Assembly: GCA_910584735.1 (NCBI GenBank)
Contig: CAJUBM010000023.1
Location: 1-28,118, forward strand
Reading direction: 5' to 3'
Source: an uncultured Muribaculaceae bacterium
GTDB taxonomy: Bacteria > Bacteroidota > Bacteroidia > Bacteroidales > Muribaculaceae
DNA length: 28,118 nt
The notes beneath the pieces were generated by a model. The model ran no database searches. It saw only the letters and a program-made list of their open reading frames with translations, and was not told the origin of the DNA. Numbering within the stretch: the first letter of the stretch is position 1; every line of letters begins with the position of its first letter. This document shows, one piece after another, positions 15,935 to 23,844 of the stretch. A program made the translations under genes and the position numbers.

Positions 15935-16996
15935 TTAATACGTGGCGAAGAAATGATACTTCCCAATCGGCGGCGAAAGGTATGTGAATTTTTCCTCTGA
16001 AGGAGCCAAGGAGTTAACCGCCATATGTCCGCACAATCCACGTGCGGCTACGGCATGGGCTATAAAGCCCATCGTATAACGGCAGTTGACCTCTATACAG
16101 GGCGCTATCCTGTAGGAACCATCGCCACAACGATACACCAACATATCCACTCCTAACGGCCCACGATAACCGTGGGCCGCTGCTATTTCTTCCAAGGCCG
16201 CAGAGACGGCCCGGCGAGTGGCATCCAAATTAACGCCCCCCGCCATCGCAGCCAGACGGCGCACTATCTCCTCGTCAGACGCCAACAGATTACCGCCGTA
16301 TGTAGTACCCCCGTTGAAGAACATCGAATAGCCGCAGAACGACATACCATCCTCCCCCATCCAAAAGAGCATCGCGAAGTCGCGGACCCCGTCATAGCTT
16401 TTCTCCAGCATAACCGACCCCTGGCGACGCATAATCCCCTCTATCCCGGTCTCTCTCACAGAATCATAACGAAAAACGCCACGCCCGCTCGACGACCACG
16501 GAGCCTTAACGTAGAAATCGGGGTAACTCTCGGCAAAATCACGCACATCCTGCATGCTCCTTGCCTCCGTTATCCCATCCTCCCCCAGCATACGCCGCAA
16601 TTCCATTGCCGTACGCCGGTGGGAGAACCGCCGGTGCATCTCCGCATCATCCCAATGGCTCTGCCACATCTCCTTTCCGGCCCCGAACCGTTCAAAGACC
16701 TTACATGTATATGAACTCCATCCCCAGGGTTCCAACACATCAACATCCACTCCCCGCAAAGAGCTTATAAATCGCGGCCCGGGGCCGAAACATCTCTCTA
16801 TCCCCTCACACCAAACCTCCAGCCGGGCGTCAGACGCATCCGGCACCAGCACATAATCATCCTTTCCTCCCAGCCACCATGGCAAAGCCTGCCCGCTGAC
16901 GGCCATATCCCGCCCGGCGGCAGGGGGAGTGAAGTTCCAATGCCCTGAGGCCAAGGCAATATCGTTCTCGGGATTAAACAAAAATACCTTTTTCAT
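15935..16996 (-). CDS. Uncharacterised ATP-grasp protein
   Basis: 353 residues, no signal peptide, cytosolic. The N-terminus (MKKVFLFNPENDIALA) is followed by an ATP-grasp fold: YVKAPWSSSGRGVF (162-175) for the Lys and Gly/Ser-rich loop that cover ATP, VMLEKSYDGVRDF (about 195-207), GPLGVDMLVY (279-288) and CIEVNCRYTMGF (300-311) with the Glu302/Asn304 metal-ligand pair. Such enzymes ligate a carboxylate (activated as acyl phosphate) to an amine or thiol; the substrate is not evident. It converges with the 5'-nucleotidase gene (10 nt between stops) and diverges from mutL, so it is probably a lone transcription unit. I know no named member. Confidence 0.8.
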   Translation of the reverse strand: MKKVFLFNPENDIALASGHWNFTPPAAGRDMAVSGQALPWWLGGKDDYVLVPDASDARLEVWCEGIERCFGPGPRFISSLRGVDVDVLEPWGWSSYTCKVFERFGAGKEMWQSHWDDAEMHRRFSHRRTAMELRRMLGEDGITEARSMQDVRDFAESYPDFYVKAPWSSSGRGVFRYDSVRETGIEGIMRRQGSVMLEKSYDGVRDFAMLFWMGEDGMSFCGYSMFFNGGTTYGGNLLASDEEIVRRLAAMAGGVNLDATRRAVSAALEEIAAAHGYRGPLGVDMLVYRCGDGSYRIAPCIEVNCRYTMGFIAHAVAARGLCGHMAVNSLAPSEEKFTYLSPPIGKYHFFATY

Positions 16997-17030
16997 ATGA
17001 ATGACACCCGCAAAATTACGAATTTTTCTG

Positions 17031-17038
17031 TACCTTTA
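17031..17038 (+). promoter_or_regulatory. Possible -7 element for mutL
   Basis: TACCTTTA matches TAnnTTTG at seven of eight positions, 20 nt before the mutL ATG, in the 62-bp gap between the divergent ATP-grasp and mutL genes. No clear TTTG partner is seen at the usual distance. Confidence 0.3.
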
Positions 17039-17058
17039 TGCCCCGAAAATCCCAACCT

Positions 17059-19056
17059 ATGAGTGACGTTATAAAACTGCTGCCCGATTCGGTAGCAAAC
17101 CAGATTGCAGCCGGAGAGGTGATACAGCGCCCGGCATCGGTGATAAAGGAACTCGTTGAAAATGCCGTTGACGCCGGCGCCACCTGTATAAAGATCATCC
17201 TGCGCGATGCCGGCAAGACCCTTATACAGGTAATCGACAACGGTTGCGGCATGTCCGACACTGACGCCCGACTTGCTTTCGAACGCCACGCCACATCCAA
17301 GATACGGCAGGCGGCCGATCTGTTCGAACTCCACACCATGGGATTCCGTGGAGAGGCACTTCCATCCATAGCAGCAGTGGCACAGATAGAGCTGCGCACA
17401 ATGCGCAGATGCGACCGCATAGGCTCGCATCTGGAAATCGCAGCCTCGAAATTTGAAAGCCAGACTCCCGAGGCTTGCGCCCCGGGCACCAACCTCATGG
17501 TGAAAAATCTGTTCTTCAACTTCCCGGCACGACGCAAGTTTCTGAAAAAGGATTCGATAGAACTCTCCCATATAATGCACGAGTTCGAACGGCTTGCCCT
17601 GGTGAACCCCAACCTCGAATTCCGGCTCACGCACAACGATGTCACCCTTCACCAGCTTCTGCCCGGCTCATTAAAACAGAGGATAGCATCGCTGTTCGGG
17701 AAATCTCTTGACAAGCAGCTTATCCCGGTAGACACCCATACACCGCTGGTAAAAATATCAGGATTCGTATCTCTTCCCGGCAACGCCCGCAAGCGTAACG
17801 CCCTGCAATATTTCTTCGTAAATGGCCGCAATATGCGTCATCCGTATTTCCATAAGGCCGTTGTCTCATGTTACGAGGAACTTATTGCCGCCGACCAACA
17901 ACCCAACTACTTCCTTAACTTCGAAGTCGACCCCCAGACAATAGATGTTAACATACATCCAACCAAGTCGGAGATAAAATTCGAGAACGAGCAGCCAATC
18001 TGGCAGATATTGCAGGCCGCCATACGCGAGTCGCTCGGGAAGTTCAACGCAGTGCCGTCCATTGATTTCGACAATGCAGATGCACCCGACATCCCCGCTT
18101 TCGACCCCGATGCCACCGCAGACCACGGCCTGAACATCGACCCGGAATATAATCCGTTCGCAACGCGTCCCTCCGCTTTCAATTCGGGAAAAATCACACC
18201 CGTAACACAACCATCATCAGCTATGCGGTGGGAACGCGCACAGAAAGACGCCACATCCGACTGGGACAAACTGTATGCAAATTTCAAATCCGCCGCCACC
18301 GACGACCCCGATTGCTACAACCCGTTCGGCGATACGGCCACAGAGCAATACAATCCGGCGCAGCCACACTCTGCCGTTCCGACTGATTCCATACAGCCTC
18401 CAACCGAAATCCCTTCGGTCCTTAATACATCGCAAATGGAAATCAGCGGCTTTAACAGCCACTACCCCGCTGATGAAATATCGGCAGGTAAAGGAATCAT
18501 GCAGGTCGCGTCACGCTATATACTCACCCCCGCTGCCGGCGGCATACTTGTCATAGACCGACAGCGCGCCCACATGAAAGTACTGTTCGAACGTTTCATG
18601 GCCATGGGGAAAGAGAACACAGGCGAAACCCAGCAGGTACTCTTCCCCGAGACCGTAACCCTATCCCCGTCGCAGCACGTGATTCTCGAAAGCATAAAAG
18701 ATGAAACCGCTACAGTTGGTTTCAATCTCACCTACCGGGCAGAGAACGTTTGGGAAATAACCGGAATACCCTCATCCTTAGGGAAACTGAACCCTAAGGA
18801 CCTGCTTCTTAAAATGATTGAAAGCGTAGAAACAGGCATAGGGGAAGGAGCCGCCGAGACAGCCGACGCCATACACCGACACGTAGCCGCCGCCATGGCC
18901 CGTTCCGCCGCAGTGCGTCCCGGTGATATTTTCTCAGGTGCAGAGGCCGAGCATCTCCTGGCCTCCCTGTTCGCCCTCCCGAACCCCAATTACACTCCTG
19001 ACGGGCAAAAGATTATGTATCTGATGTCCATCCAGCAACTGGCAGCCAACCTTTAA
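17059..19056 (+). CDS. mutL: DNA mismatch repair protein MutL
   Basis: 665 residues from ATG 17059 (an upstream in-frame ATG at 17038 adds MPRKSQP, but family members begin MSDVIKLLP). MutL couples MutS mismatch recognition to downstream repair. GHKL ATPase motifs: ELVENAVDAGA, DNGCGM, HATSKI and TMGFRGEALPSI. The transducer domain follows (NGRNMRHP; DVNIHPTKSEIKF), then a low-complexity linker (about 340-480) and the C-terminal dimerisation domain (YILTPAAGGILVIDRQRAHMK). The endonuclease motif DQHA-x2-E-x4-E is replaced by DRQRAHMKVLFE, and the C-terminal CPHGRP is replaced by NYTPDGQ. So it should lack strand-nicking activity, which I believe is usual for Bacteroidales MutL. Confidence 0.96.
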   Translation: MSDVIKLLPDSVANQIAAGEVIQRPASVIKELVENAVDAGATCIKIILRDAGKTLIQVIDNGCGMSDTDARLAFERHATSKIRQAADLFELHTMGFRGEALPSIAAVAQIELRTMRRCDRIGSHLEIAASKFESQTPEACAPGTNLMVKNLFFNFPARRKFLKKDSIELSHIMHEFERLALVNPNLEFRLTHNDVTLHQLLPGSLKQRIASLFGKSLDKQLIPVDTHTPLVKISGFVSLPGNARKRNALQYFFVNGRNMRHPYFHKAVVSCYEELIAADQQPNYFLNFEVDPQTIDVNIHPTKSEIKFENEQPIWQILQAAIRESLGKFNAVPSIDFDNADAPDIPAFDPDATADHGLNIDPEYNPFATRPSAFNSGKITPVTQPSSAMRWERAQKDATSDWDKLYANFKSAATDDPDCYNPFGDTATEQYNPAQPHSAVPTDSIQPPTEIPSVLNTSQMEISGFNSHYPADEISAGKGIMQVASRYILTPAAGGILVIDRQRAHMKVLFERFMAMGKENTGETQQVLFPETVTLSPSQHVILESIKDETATVGFNLTYRAENVWEITGIPSSLGKLNPKDLLLKMIESVETGIGEGAAETADAIHRHVAAAMARSAAVRPGDIFSGAEAEHLLASLFALPNPNYTPDGQKIMYLMSIQQLAANL

Positions 19057-19105
19057 AGTAGAGATAAAAAATCGCCCTTCCCGGCAAAAAAACTCTAAAA
19101 AAATA

Positions 19106-19135
19106 TTGTAGGAAGCCAACTAACTGCTAAATTAG
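19106..19135 (+). promoter_or_regulatory. Weak promoter before porin gene
   Basis: TTG (19106-19108), 19 nt, then TAAATTAG (19128-19135; six of eight matches to TAnnTTTG), in the 134-bp gap after mutL. A leader of about 50 nt follows, with a small T-loop hairpin (ccatc...gatgg) near 19153-19167. Confidence 0.35.
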
Positions 19136-19190
19136 CGAAAAATTTCAGAAATCCATCTTTTTGATGGACGCCAGCCTTAAATCGCACATC

Positions 19191-20222
19191 ATGAAAAAAC
19201 GTCTGCTACCCCTGTTTATGGCAGGGGCAGTCCTGTCCGCTTCAGCCGTTGATACGGAAAAAAGCAGTGACCTCTTACATCTTGACGCGGAAGCTCGTGT
19301 GGATTACGAATACTTCCGCACCGACGGACGCACAAACACGGCAGAGTCCGGCTTCAAAGGGAAATATCTTGCCCTCAGAGCCGATGGGACCATAATTCCC
19401 GGACTTACCTATTCATGGCGGCAACGCCTGAACAAAATGCACCGCGACCAGTCGTTTTTCGATGCAACCGACTGGATTTATCTTAACTACGCCGTTGACC
19501 GCTGGAATTTCCAGGTAGGAAAGGAGGTCGTAGCCATGGGTGGATGGGAGTATAACCGTGCCCCGGTAGATATTATGTGCGGCTCGATATTCTGGCACAA
19601 CATACCATGCTACGACCTCGGCGTTTCGGTTTCATATGACCCTGCGCCTGCCGACCGCATCACATTCCAGGTGGTGCAAAGCCCCTTTTTCACCACCGAA
19701 AACCGCAACATGTTCGGCTACAACCTCATGTGGGACGGACGCCACGGCCTATTCCACGCCCTATGGTCGGCCAACATGATTGAATACCATCCCGGCAGAT
19801 ACATCTCATATATCGTGCTCGGCAACAAGTTCACCTTTGACAAGGTGGAAATAGAGCTTGACCTGATGAACCGCGCCGCCTCCCGCCAGACCTACTTCTT
19901 CAAAGACTGCTCGGTGATGGGCGAGGTGGCATGGCGCCCGACAGAACGATGGCGCGTCTACGGAAAAGCATCCTATGACATAAACCACACCGATACGGAT
20001 GCCGACCTGACAGTATTTTCCGGCACGGAGATAACCGTGGCAGGCGGAGGTGTTGAATTTTTCCCGCTGCTGAAACAAGGCCACAGCCTGCGCCTGCATG
20101 CCGGCTGCTTCTATGCCTGGGGAACAAACACCAACCCCGCCGACGTACTACAGGATAAGACCCTGATGATAACCACCGGGATTACTTGGAAAATGAACTT
20201 CTTCAACCTCAAAAAGCACTGA
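19191..20222 (+). CDS. Outer-membrane porin-like beta-barrel
   Basis: 343 residues from ATG 19191 (an ATG at 19161 gives a spoiled signal). Signal peptide MKKRLLPLFMAGAVLSASA, cleaved before VDTEKS. The rest alternates polar and aromatic/hydrophobic residues as in a transmembrane barrel (LRADGTIIPGLTYSWRQRLN, FQVGKEVVAMGGWEYNRAP, WRVYGKASYDINHT) and ends in ITTGITWKMNFFNLKKH. It resembles phosphate-selective-porin O/P type barrels. It is 5 nt upstream of a Gate-domain inner-membrane protein, so the two may form an outer/inner membrane uptake pair. Substrate is unknown; nucleosides are a guess from the neighbour. Confidence 0.75.
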   Translation: MKKRLLPLFMAGAVLSASAVDTEKSSDLLHLDAEARVDYEYFRTDGRTNTAESGFKGKYLALRADGTIIPGLTYSWRQRLNKMHRDQSFFDATDWIYLNYAVDRWNFQVGKEVVAMGGWEYNRAPVDIMCGSIFWHNIPCYDLGVSVSYDPAPADRITFQVVQSPFFTTENRNMFGYNLMWDGRHGLFHALWSANMIEYHPGRYISYIVLGNKFTFDKVEIELDLMNRAASRQTYFFKDCSVMGEVAWRPTERWRVYGKASYDINHTDTDADLTVFSGTEITVAGGGVEFFPLLKQGHSLRLHAGCFYAWGTNTNPADVLQDKTLMITTGITWKMNFFNLKKH

Positions 20223-20227
20223 GCACT

Positions 20228-21442
20228 ATGGAACTCAAAGCACAGACGGAGGCCGCTCCGGCCCCCGCAGTGAAATCCGAGAAAAAAGCCGCAAAGAAGA
20301 AAGCCGCAGCCGGACGTCTCTCGGGGATAATATGCCTTGCTGTAGTTTTCGGACTGTTCTATTACCTGGGACAAGCAATGGGTACCGCCAATATGCTGAA
20401 CACCATGATGCATACGGCTCATGACCTGCTTATAAACACCGTGTTCTACCTCATGGGTATATGTGTGCTCACCGGTGCCCTCGGACGCATATTCATGGAA
20501 TTCGGCGTAGTGAAACTCCTCGAGCATATACTGCGTCCGCTGATGAAGCCTCTTTTCAATCTCCCCGGCGTTGCATCCCTTGGAGCAGTGATGACGTTCC
20601 TCAGCGACAACCCGGCTATCATCTCTCTTGCGTCCGACAAACGCTTCAGTTCCTACTTCAAGAAATTCCAGTTCATATCGCTCACCAATTTCGGCACGGC
20701 CTTCGGCATGGGACTGCTGGTGATAGTGTTCATGGTGGGTCAAGGCTATTTCTGGCAGCCTGTGATAGGATTTATCGGCGCGTTCTGCGGATGCATCGTC
20801 TCCACGCGTATCATGCAGCATTTCGTGATACGCAACTATCCTAAGTTTGCCACAGAAGATGCGGTTGAGACCCATCACCACGACAAACCCGAGGAGGAGG
20901 AAAAGACCGAAAAGACATTGTTCATACGCATACTCAACTCCCTCCTTGACGGTGGACGTTCGGGTGTGGACGTGGGCCTGGCAATAATCCCCGGCGTACT
21001 CATCATCTCCACATTTGTGATGATAATGACCTTCGGCCCGTCAGCCACAGGCGAATATACCGGGGCCGCCTACGAAGGTGTGGCCCTTCTCCCGTGGCTC
21101 GCCGGGAAAGTAAACTTCATCTTTGAATGGCTGTTCGGCTTCGGCGACCCCCACCTCATCGCCTTCCCCATCACAGCCCTCGGCGCGGTCGGTGCCGCCC
21201 TCGGACTGGTACCCAACTTCATAGCCCAGGGGTGGGTGGACGGTAACGCTATCGCCGTATTCACCGCCATCGGCATGTGCTGGAGCGGCTATCTGAGCAC
21301 CCATACCGCCATGCTTGACTCCTTAGGCTATCGCGACCTCACTCCCAAGGCAATCCTGGCCCACACCATCGGAGGCATCGTTGCCGCCGTAACCGCCCAC
21401 CTGCTATTCATACTTGTAGAATTTCTGGCAGCATCGTTCTAA
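20228..21442 (+). CDS. Nucleoside-recognition (Gate) domain membrane protein
   Basis: 404 residues from ATG 20228, 5 nt after the porin stop, so co-transcribed. A cytosolic Lys/Ala-rich N-tail (about 10-30, KSEKKAAKKKAAAGR) is followed by multiple hydrophobic helices. The pattern (IMEFGVVKLLEHILRPLMKPLFNLPG, then FLSDNPAIISLA, with a repeat in the second half, AIIPGVLIISTFVMIMTFG) is that of nucleoside recognition / Gate proteins, related to spore-maturation and nucleoside-transporter families. A charged loop with HHHDKPEEEEKTEK (about 220-235) separates the halves. It may transport or sense a small solute. The exact substrate cannot be told from sequence. Confidence 0.75.
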   Translation: MELKAQTEAAPAPAVKSEKKAAKKKAAAGRLSGIICLAVVFGLFYYLGQAMGTANMLNTMMHTAHDLLINTVFYLMGICVLTGALGRIFMEFGVVKLLEHILRPLMKPLFNLPGVASLGAVMTFLSDNPAIISLASDKRFSSYFKKFQFISLTNFGTAFGMGLLVIVFMVGQGYFWQPVIGFIGAFCGCIVSTRIMQHFVIRNYPKFATEDAVETHHHDKPEEEEKTEKTLFIRILNSLLDGGRSGVDVGLAIIPGVLIISTFVMIMTFGPSATGEYTGAAYEGVALLPWLAGKVNFIFEWLFGFGDPHLIAFPITALGAVGAALGLVPNFIAQGWVDGNAIAVFTAIGMCWSGYLSTHTAMLDSLGYRDLTPKAILAHTIGGIVAAVTAHLLFILVEFLAASF

Positions 21443-21469
21443 ATTTGCTGTTAAAAAACACACGGGCAG

Positions 21470-21500
21470 TTGCACGGACGGGAAAGTTTGCGTACCTTTG
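21470..21500 (+). promoter_or_regulatory. Promoter of dapF-dapL
   Basis: TTG (21470-21472), 20 nt, then TACCTTTG (21493-21500), a full match to the Bacteroidetes -7 consensus. The predicted start is about 10 nt before the dapF ATG at 21518. Confidence 0.65.
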
Positions 21501-21517
21501 CGGGGTAATTTTTTCTA

Positions 21518-22369
21518 ATGGAAACGATAAAATTCACCAAGATGCACGGACTCGGAAACGACTACGTGTACATCGACTGCATGGAAGGCTGCCCCGACCG
21601 TCTTGAAGAACTGACACGGGAGATGAGCAACCGGCACTGCGGCATAGGGGGAGACGGGATAATCCTTATCCTCCCCTCTGAGACCGCCGACTTCCGAATG
21701 AGGATGTTCAACGCCGACGGCTCCGAAGGCGCCATGTGTGGCAACGGCGTACGTTGCATCGGCAAATATGTTTTTGACCACGGTCTGACCGACCGCACCT
21801 CTATAACGCTCGAAACTCTTTCGGGCGTTAAATATTTAACATTGTTCCCGGGTGCCGACGGAAAGATAGCGAAAGTGACCGTAGACATGGGAGAGCCATG
21901 CTTCGAACCGGCGCGAATCCCCCTGGACGCCCCGTCGAACCTCGGCGTCAGAGTTACTGTGCCATCCTCCGGGGAAGAGATAGAACTCACCGCAGTTTCT
22001 ATGGGCAATCCCCACGGCATAATTTTCACAGACGATTTATCCGATGCGAACGTGCTGGGCATAGGCCCCCGGCTGGAAACCCATCCTATATGGCCCGACC
22101 GGGCGAATATCGAATTCGCCCGCATTGAGGGAGCCGGAGATATACGTATGCGCGTGTGGGAACGCGGTTCCGGCGAGACAATGGCCTGCGGCACAGGAGC
22201 CTGTGCCACCGCCGTGGCAGCCGCTTTGACAGGACGCTCAGACCGCGATGTTACCATCCATCTCCTCGGAGGAGACCTTGAGATAAAATGGGATGAGGCC
22301 ACGAACCATGTATTCATGACCGGCCCGGCTACAGAGGTATTCTCAGGCATATATGCCCGTCAGCAATAA
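21518..22369 (+). CDS. dapF: Diaminopimelate epimerase
   Basis: 283 residues. Interconverts LL- and meso-diaminopimelate in the cytosol, feeding peptidoglycan cross-links and lysine. The two catalytic cysteines are in MCGNGVRC (Cys74) and ACGTGACA (Cys224). Substrate-binding motifs are also visible: KMHGLGNDYV at the N-terminus, FNADGSEG before the first Cys and GNPHGIIF before the second. Length is normal for the family. The gene directly precedes and slightly overlaps or abuts dapL, giving two consecutive steps of the aminotransferase branch. It lies behind its own promoter at 21470-21500. Confidence 0.96.
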   Translation: METIKFTKMHGLGNDYVYIDCMEGCPDRLEELTREMSNRHCGIGGDGIILILPSETADFRMRMFNADGSEGAMCGNGVRCIGKYVFDHGLTDRTSITLETLSGVKYLTLFPGADGKIAKVTVDMGEPCFEPARIPLDAPSNLGVRVTVPSSGEEIELTAVSMGNPHGIIFTDDLSDANVLGIGPRLETHPIWPDRANIEFARIEGAGDIRMRVWERGSGETMACGTGACATAVAAALTGRSDRDVTIHLLGGDLEIKWDEATNHVFMTGPATEVFSGIYARQQ

Positions 22370-22430
22370 TATTTCCTCTTCCCCGACCAACAACATCCCA
22401 AAACCATTATCCCCAAAACCAGACTACGAC

Positions 22431-23669
22431 GTGTTTAAGATTAACGATAATTTCTGTAAACTTCCCGAAAGCTACCTGTTCTCAGAGGTAGCCCGAAGGA
22501 TTAACGCTTTCAAAGAGGCCAATCCCGATACCGATGTTATACGCATGGGCATCGGCGACGTAACTATCCCCATCTGCCCGGCAGCCATAGAGGCTATGCA
22601 TAAGGCCGTAGACGATGAGAGCCGCACAGAGACATTCCATGGCTACGGCCCGGAACAGGGCTACCCGTTCCTCCGCGAAGCCATCGCCGAGAACGATTAT
22701 AAAGCACGTGGAATAGAAATCTCCGCCGATGAGATATTCGTAAGCGATGGCGCCAAAAGCGACACCGGCAATATCGGCGACCTCCTGTCAGCCGACAATA
22801 TCGTGGCACTTACCGACCCGGTATATCCCGTGTATGCCGACACCAACGTAATGGCCGGACGCGCCGGACGTCTCTCCGAAAACGGTAGTTGGGACCGCCT
22901 GGTCTATCTTCCGGTATCGGCCGAGAACGGCTTTGAACCCCAGATTCCGCAGGAACATGTCGATGTGATATACCTCTGCTATCCAAATAATCCAACCGGC
23001 ACGGCACTCACCCGCCTGCAATTGAAGAAATGGGTCGACTATGCCCGCAAAGAGGGAGCCTTAATTCTTTTCGACTCGGCTTACGAAGCATTTATACATA
23101 CTCCCGATGTCCCCCACTCTATTTTTGAGATTACCGGGGCAAAGGAGGTAGCCATAGAATTCCGCAGTTTCTCAAAGACAGCAGGCTTCACCGGAGTGAG
23201 ATGTGGTTATACCGTAGTTCCTAAAGATTTGAAAGCCAAGGATGCGGAAGGGCGCGAAGTGTCGCTCAACCGTCTGTGGAACCGTCGGCAATGCACAAAA
23301 TTCAACGGTGCATCCTATGTATCACAACGAGGGGCTGCCGCCATCTACACTCCCGAAGGACGCCGACAGGCCAGCGAGGCGGTAGAATATTACATGGAAA
23401 ATGCCCGCGCCCTGCGTCAAGGATTATCCGAGGCCGGATTCGAAGTATATGGCGGCGTGGATGCTCCCTATGTATGGCTAAAGACGCCGGGAGCGATGAC
23501 CTCATGGGAGTTTTTCGACTGGCTGTTGGAAACCGCCAATGTGGCCGGTACACCCGGTTCCGGCTTCGGGCCCGCCGGAGAGGGCTATTTCCGACTTACG
23601 GCGTTCAACACCCACGAAAACACCCGCCGGGCCATAGAGCGCATCAAGGCCGTGGGCCAAAAGTCTTGA
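22431..23669 (+). CDS. dapL: LL-diaminopimelate aminotransferase
   Basis: 412 residues from a GTG at 22431. PLP enzyme (class I/II aminotransferase fold) converting tetrahydrodipicolinate plus glutamate to LL-diaminopimelate in one step, the branch used by many Bacteroidetes. Seen are the start-proximal KLPESYLFSEVARR, the GIGDVT loop, GYGPEQGYPFLREAI, DPVYPVYADTNVMAG, YPNNPTGTA, the PLP-binding Lys in RSFSKTAGFTGVRCG (Lys249) and GTPGSGFGPAGEGYFRL. The frame is also open from an ATG at 22353, overlapping dapF by 17 nt, but that adds 26 residues of Asn/Pro/Ser-rich sequence and exceeds the usual ~410 residue length; I prefer GTG, not certain. DapF next door uses its product. Confidence 0.93.
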   Translation: MFKINDNFCKLPESYLFSEVARRINAFKEANPDTDVIRMGIGDVTIPICPAAIEAMHKAVDDESRTETFHGYGPEQGYPFLREAIAENDYKARGIEISADEIFVSDGAKSDTGNIGDLLSADNIVALTDPVYPVYADTNVMAGRAGRLSENGSWDRLVYLPVSAENGFEPQIPQEHVDVIYLCYPNNPTGTALTRLQLKKWVDYARKEGALILFDSAYEAFIHTPDVPHSIFEITGAKEVAIEFRSFSKTAGFTGVRCGYTVVPKDLKAKDAEGREVSLNRLWNRRQCTKFNGASYVSQRGAAAIYTPEGRRQASEAVEYYMENARALRQGLSEAGFEVYGGVDAPYVWLKTPGAMTSWEFFDWLLETANVAGTPGSGFGPAGEGYFRLTAFNTHENTRRAIERIKAVGQKS

Positions 23670-23690
23670 GTCCGCGAAGCATCACCATAT

Positions 23691-23711
23691 GTGAGGCTCT
23701 CCGCGCCTCAC
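23691..23711 (+). terminator. Hairpin after dapL
   Basis: gtgaggc (23691-23697) pairs with gcctcac (23705-23711) around a 7-nt loop, 21 nt after the dapL stop. No clear T-tract follows, so it may be a weak terminator or a transcript-stabilising hairpin. Confidence 0.4.
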
Positions 23712-23766
23712 TATAATTACATAAGGATTCCCCGTATATCGAGGATTACAAATACGATATTTTAGG

Positions 23767-23808
23767 TTTGACAACGCTTCGACAAGAAATTTCTAAGGTT
23801 ACGAAGCG
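23767..23808 (+). promoter_or_regulatory. Possible glnN promoter region with inverted repeat
   Basis: In the 175-bp gap before the glutamine synthetase, TTTG (23767-23770) is followed after 23 nt by TAAGGTTA (23794-23801), a partial -7 match. cgcttcg (23775-23781) and cgaagcg (23802-23808) form an inverted repeat with arms flanking the spacer and -7 region, which could be an operator or a leader hairpin. Nothing else is recognisable in this gap. Confidence 0.3.
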
Positions 23809-23844
23809 CTCATCTCCATTTTTGTTTCCAAATATTTCAATTTT

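Noticed and set aside
21562..22350. Long minus-strand frame of 262 residues opposite dapF
   Set aside because: Shadow of a high-GC coding gene with complete catalytic motifs on the plus strand.
22353..22430. N-terminal extension of DapL
   Set aside because: Asn/Pro/Ser-rich, unlike the family, and makes the protein longer than usual; kept as an alternative start only.
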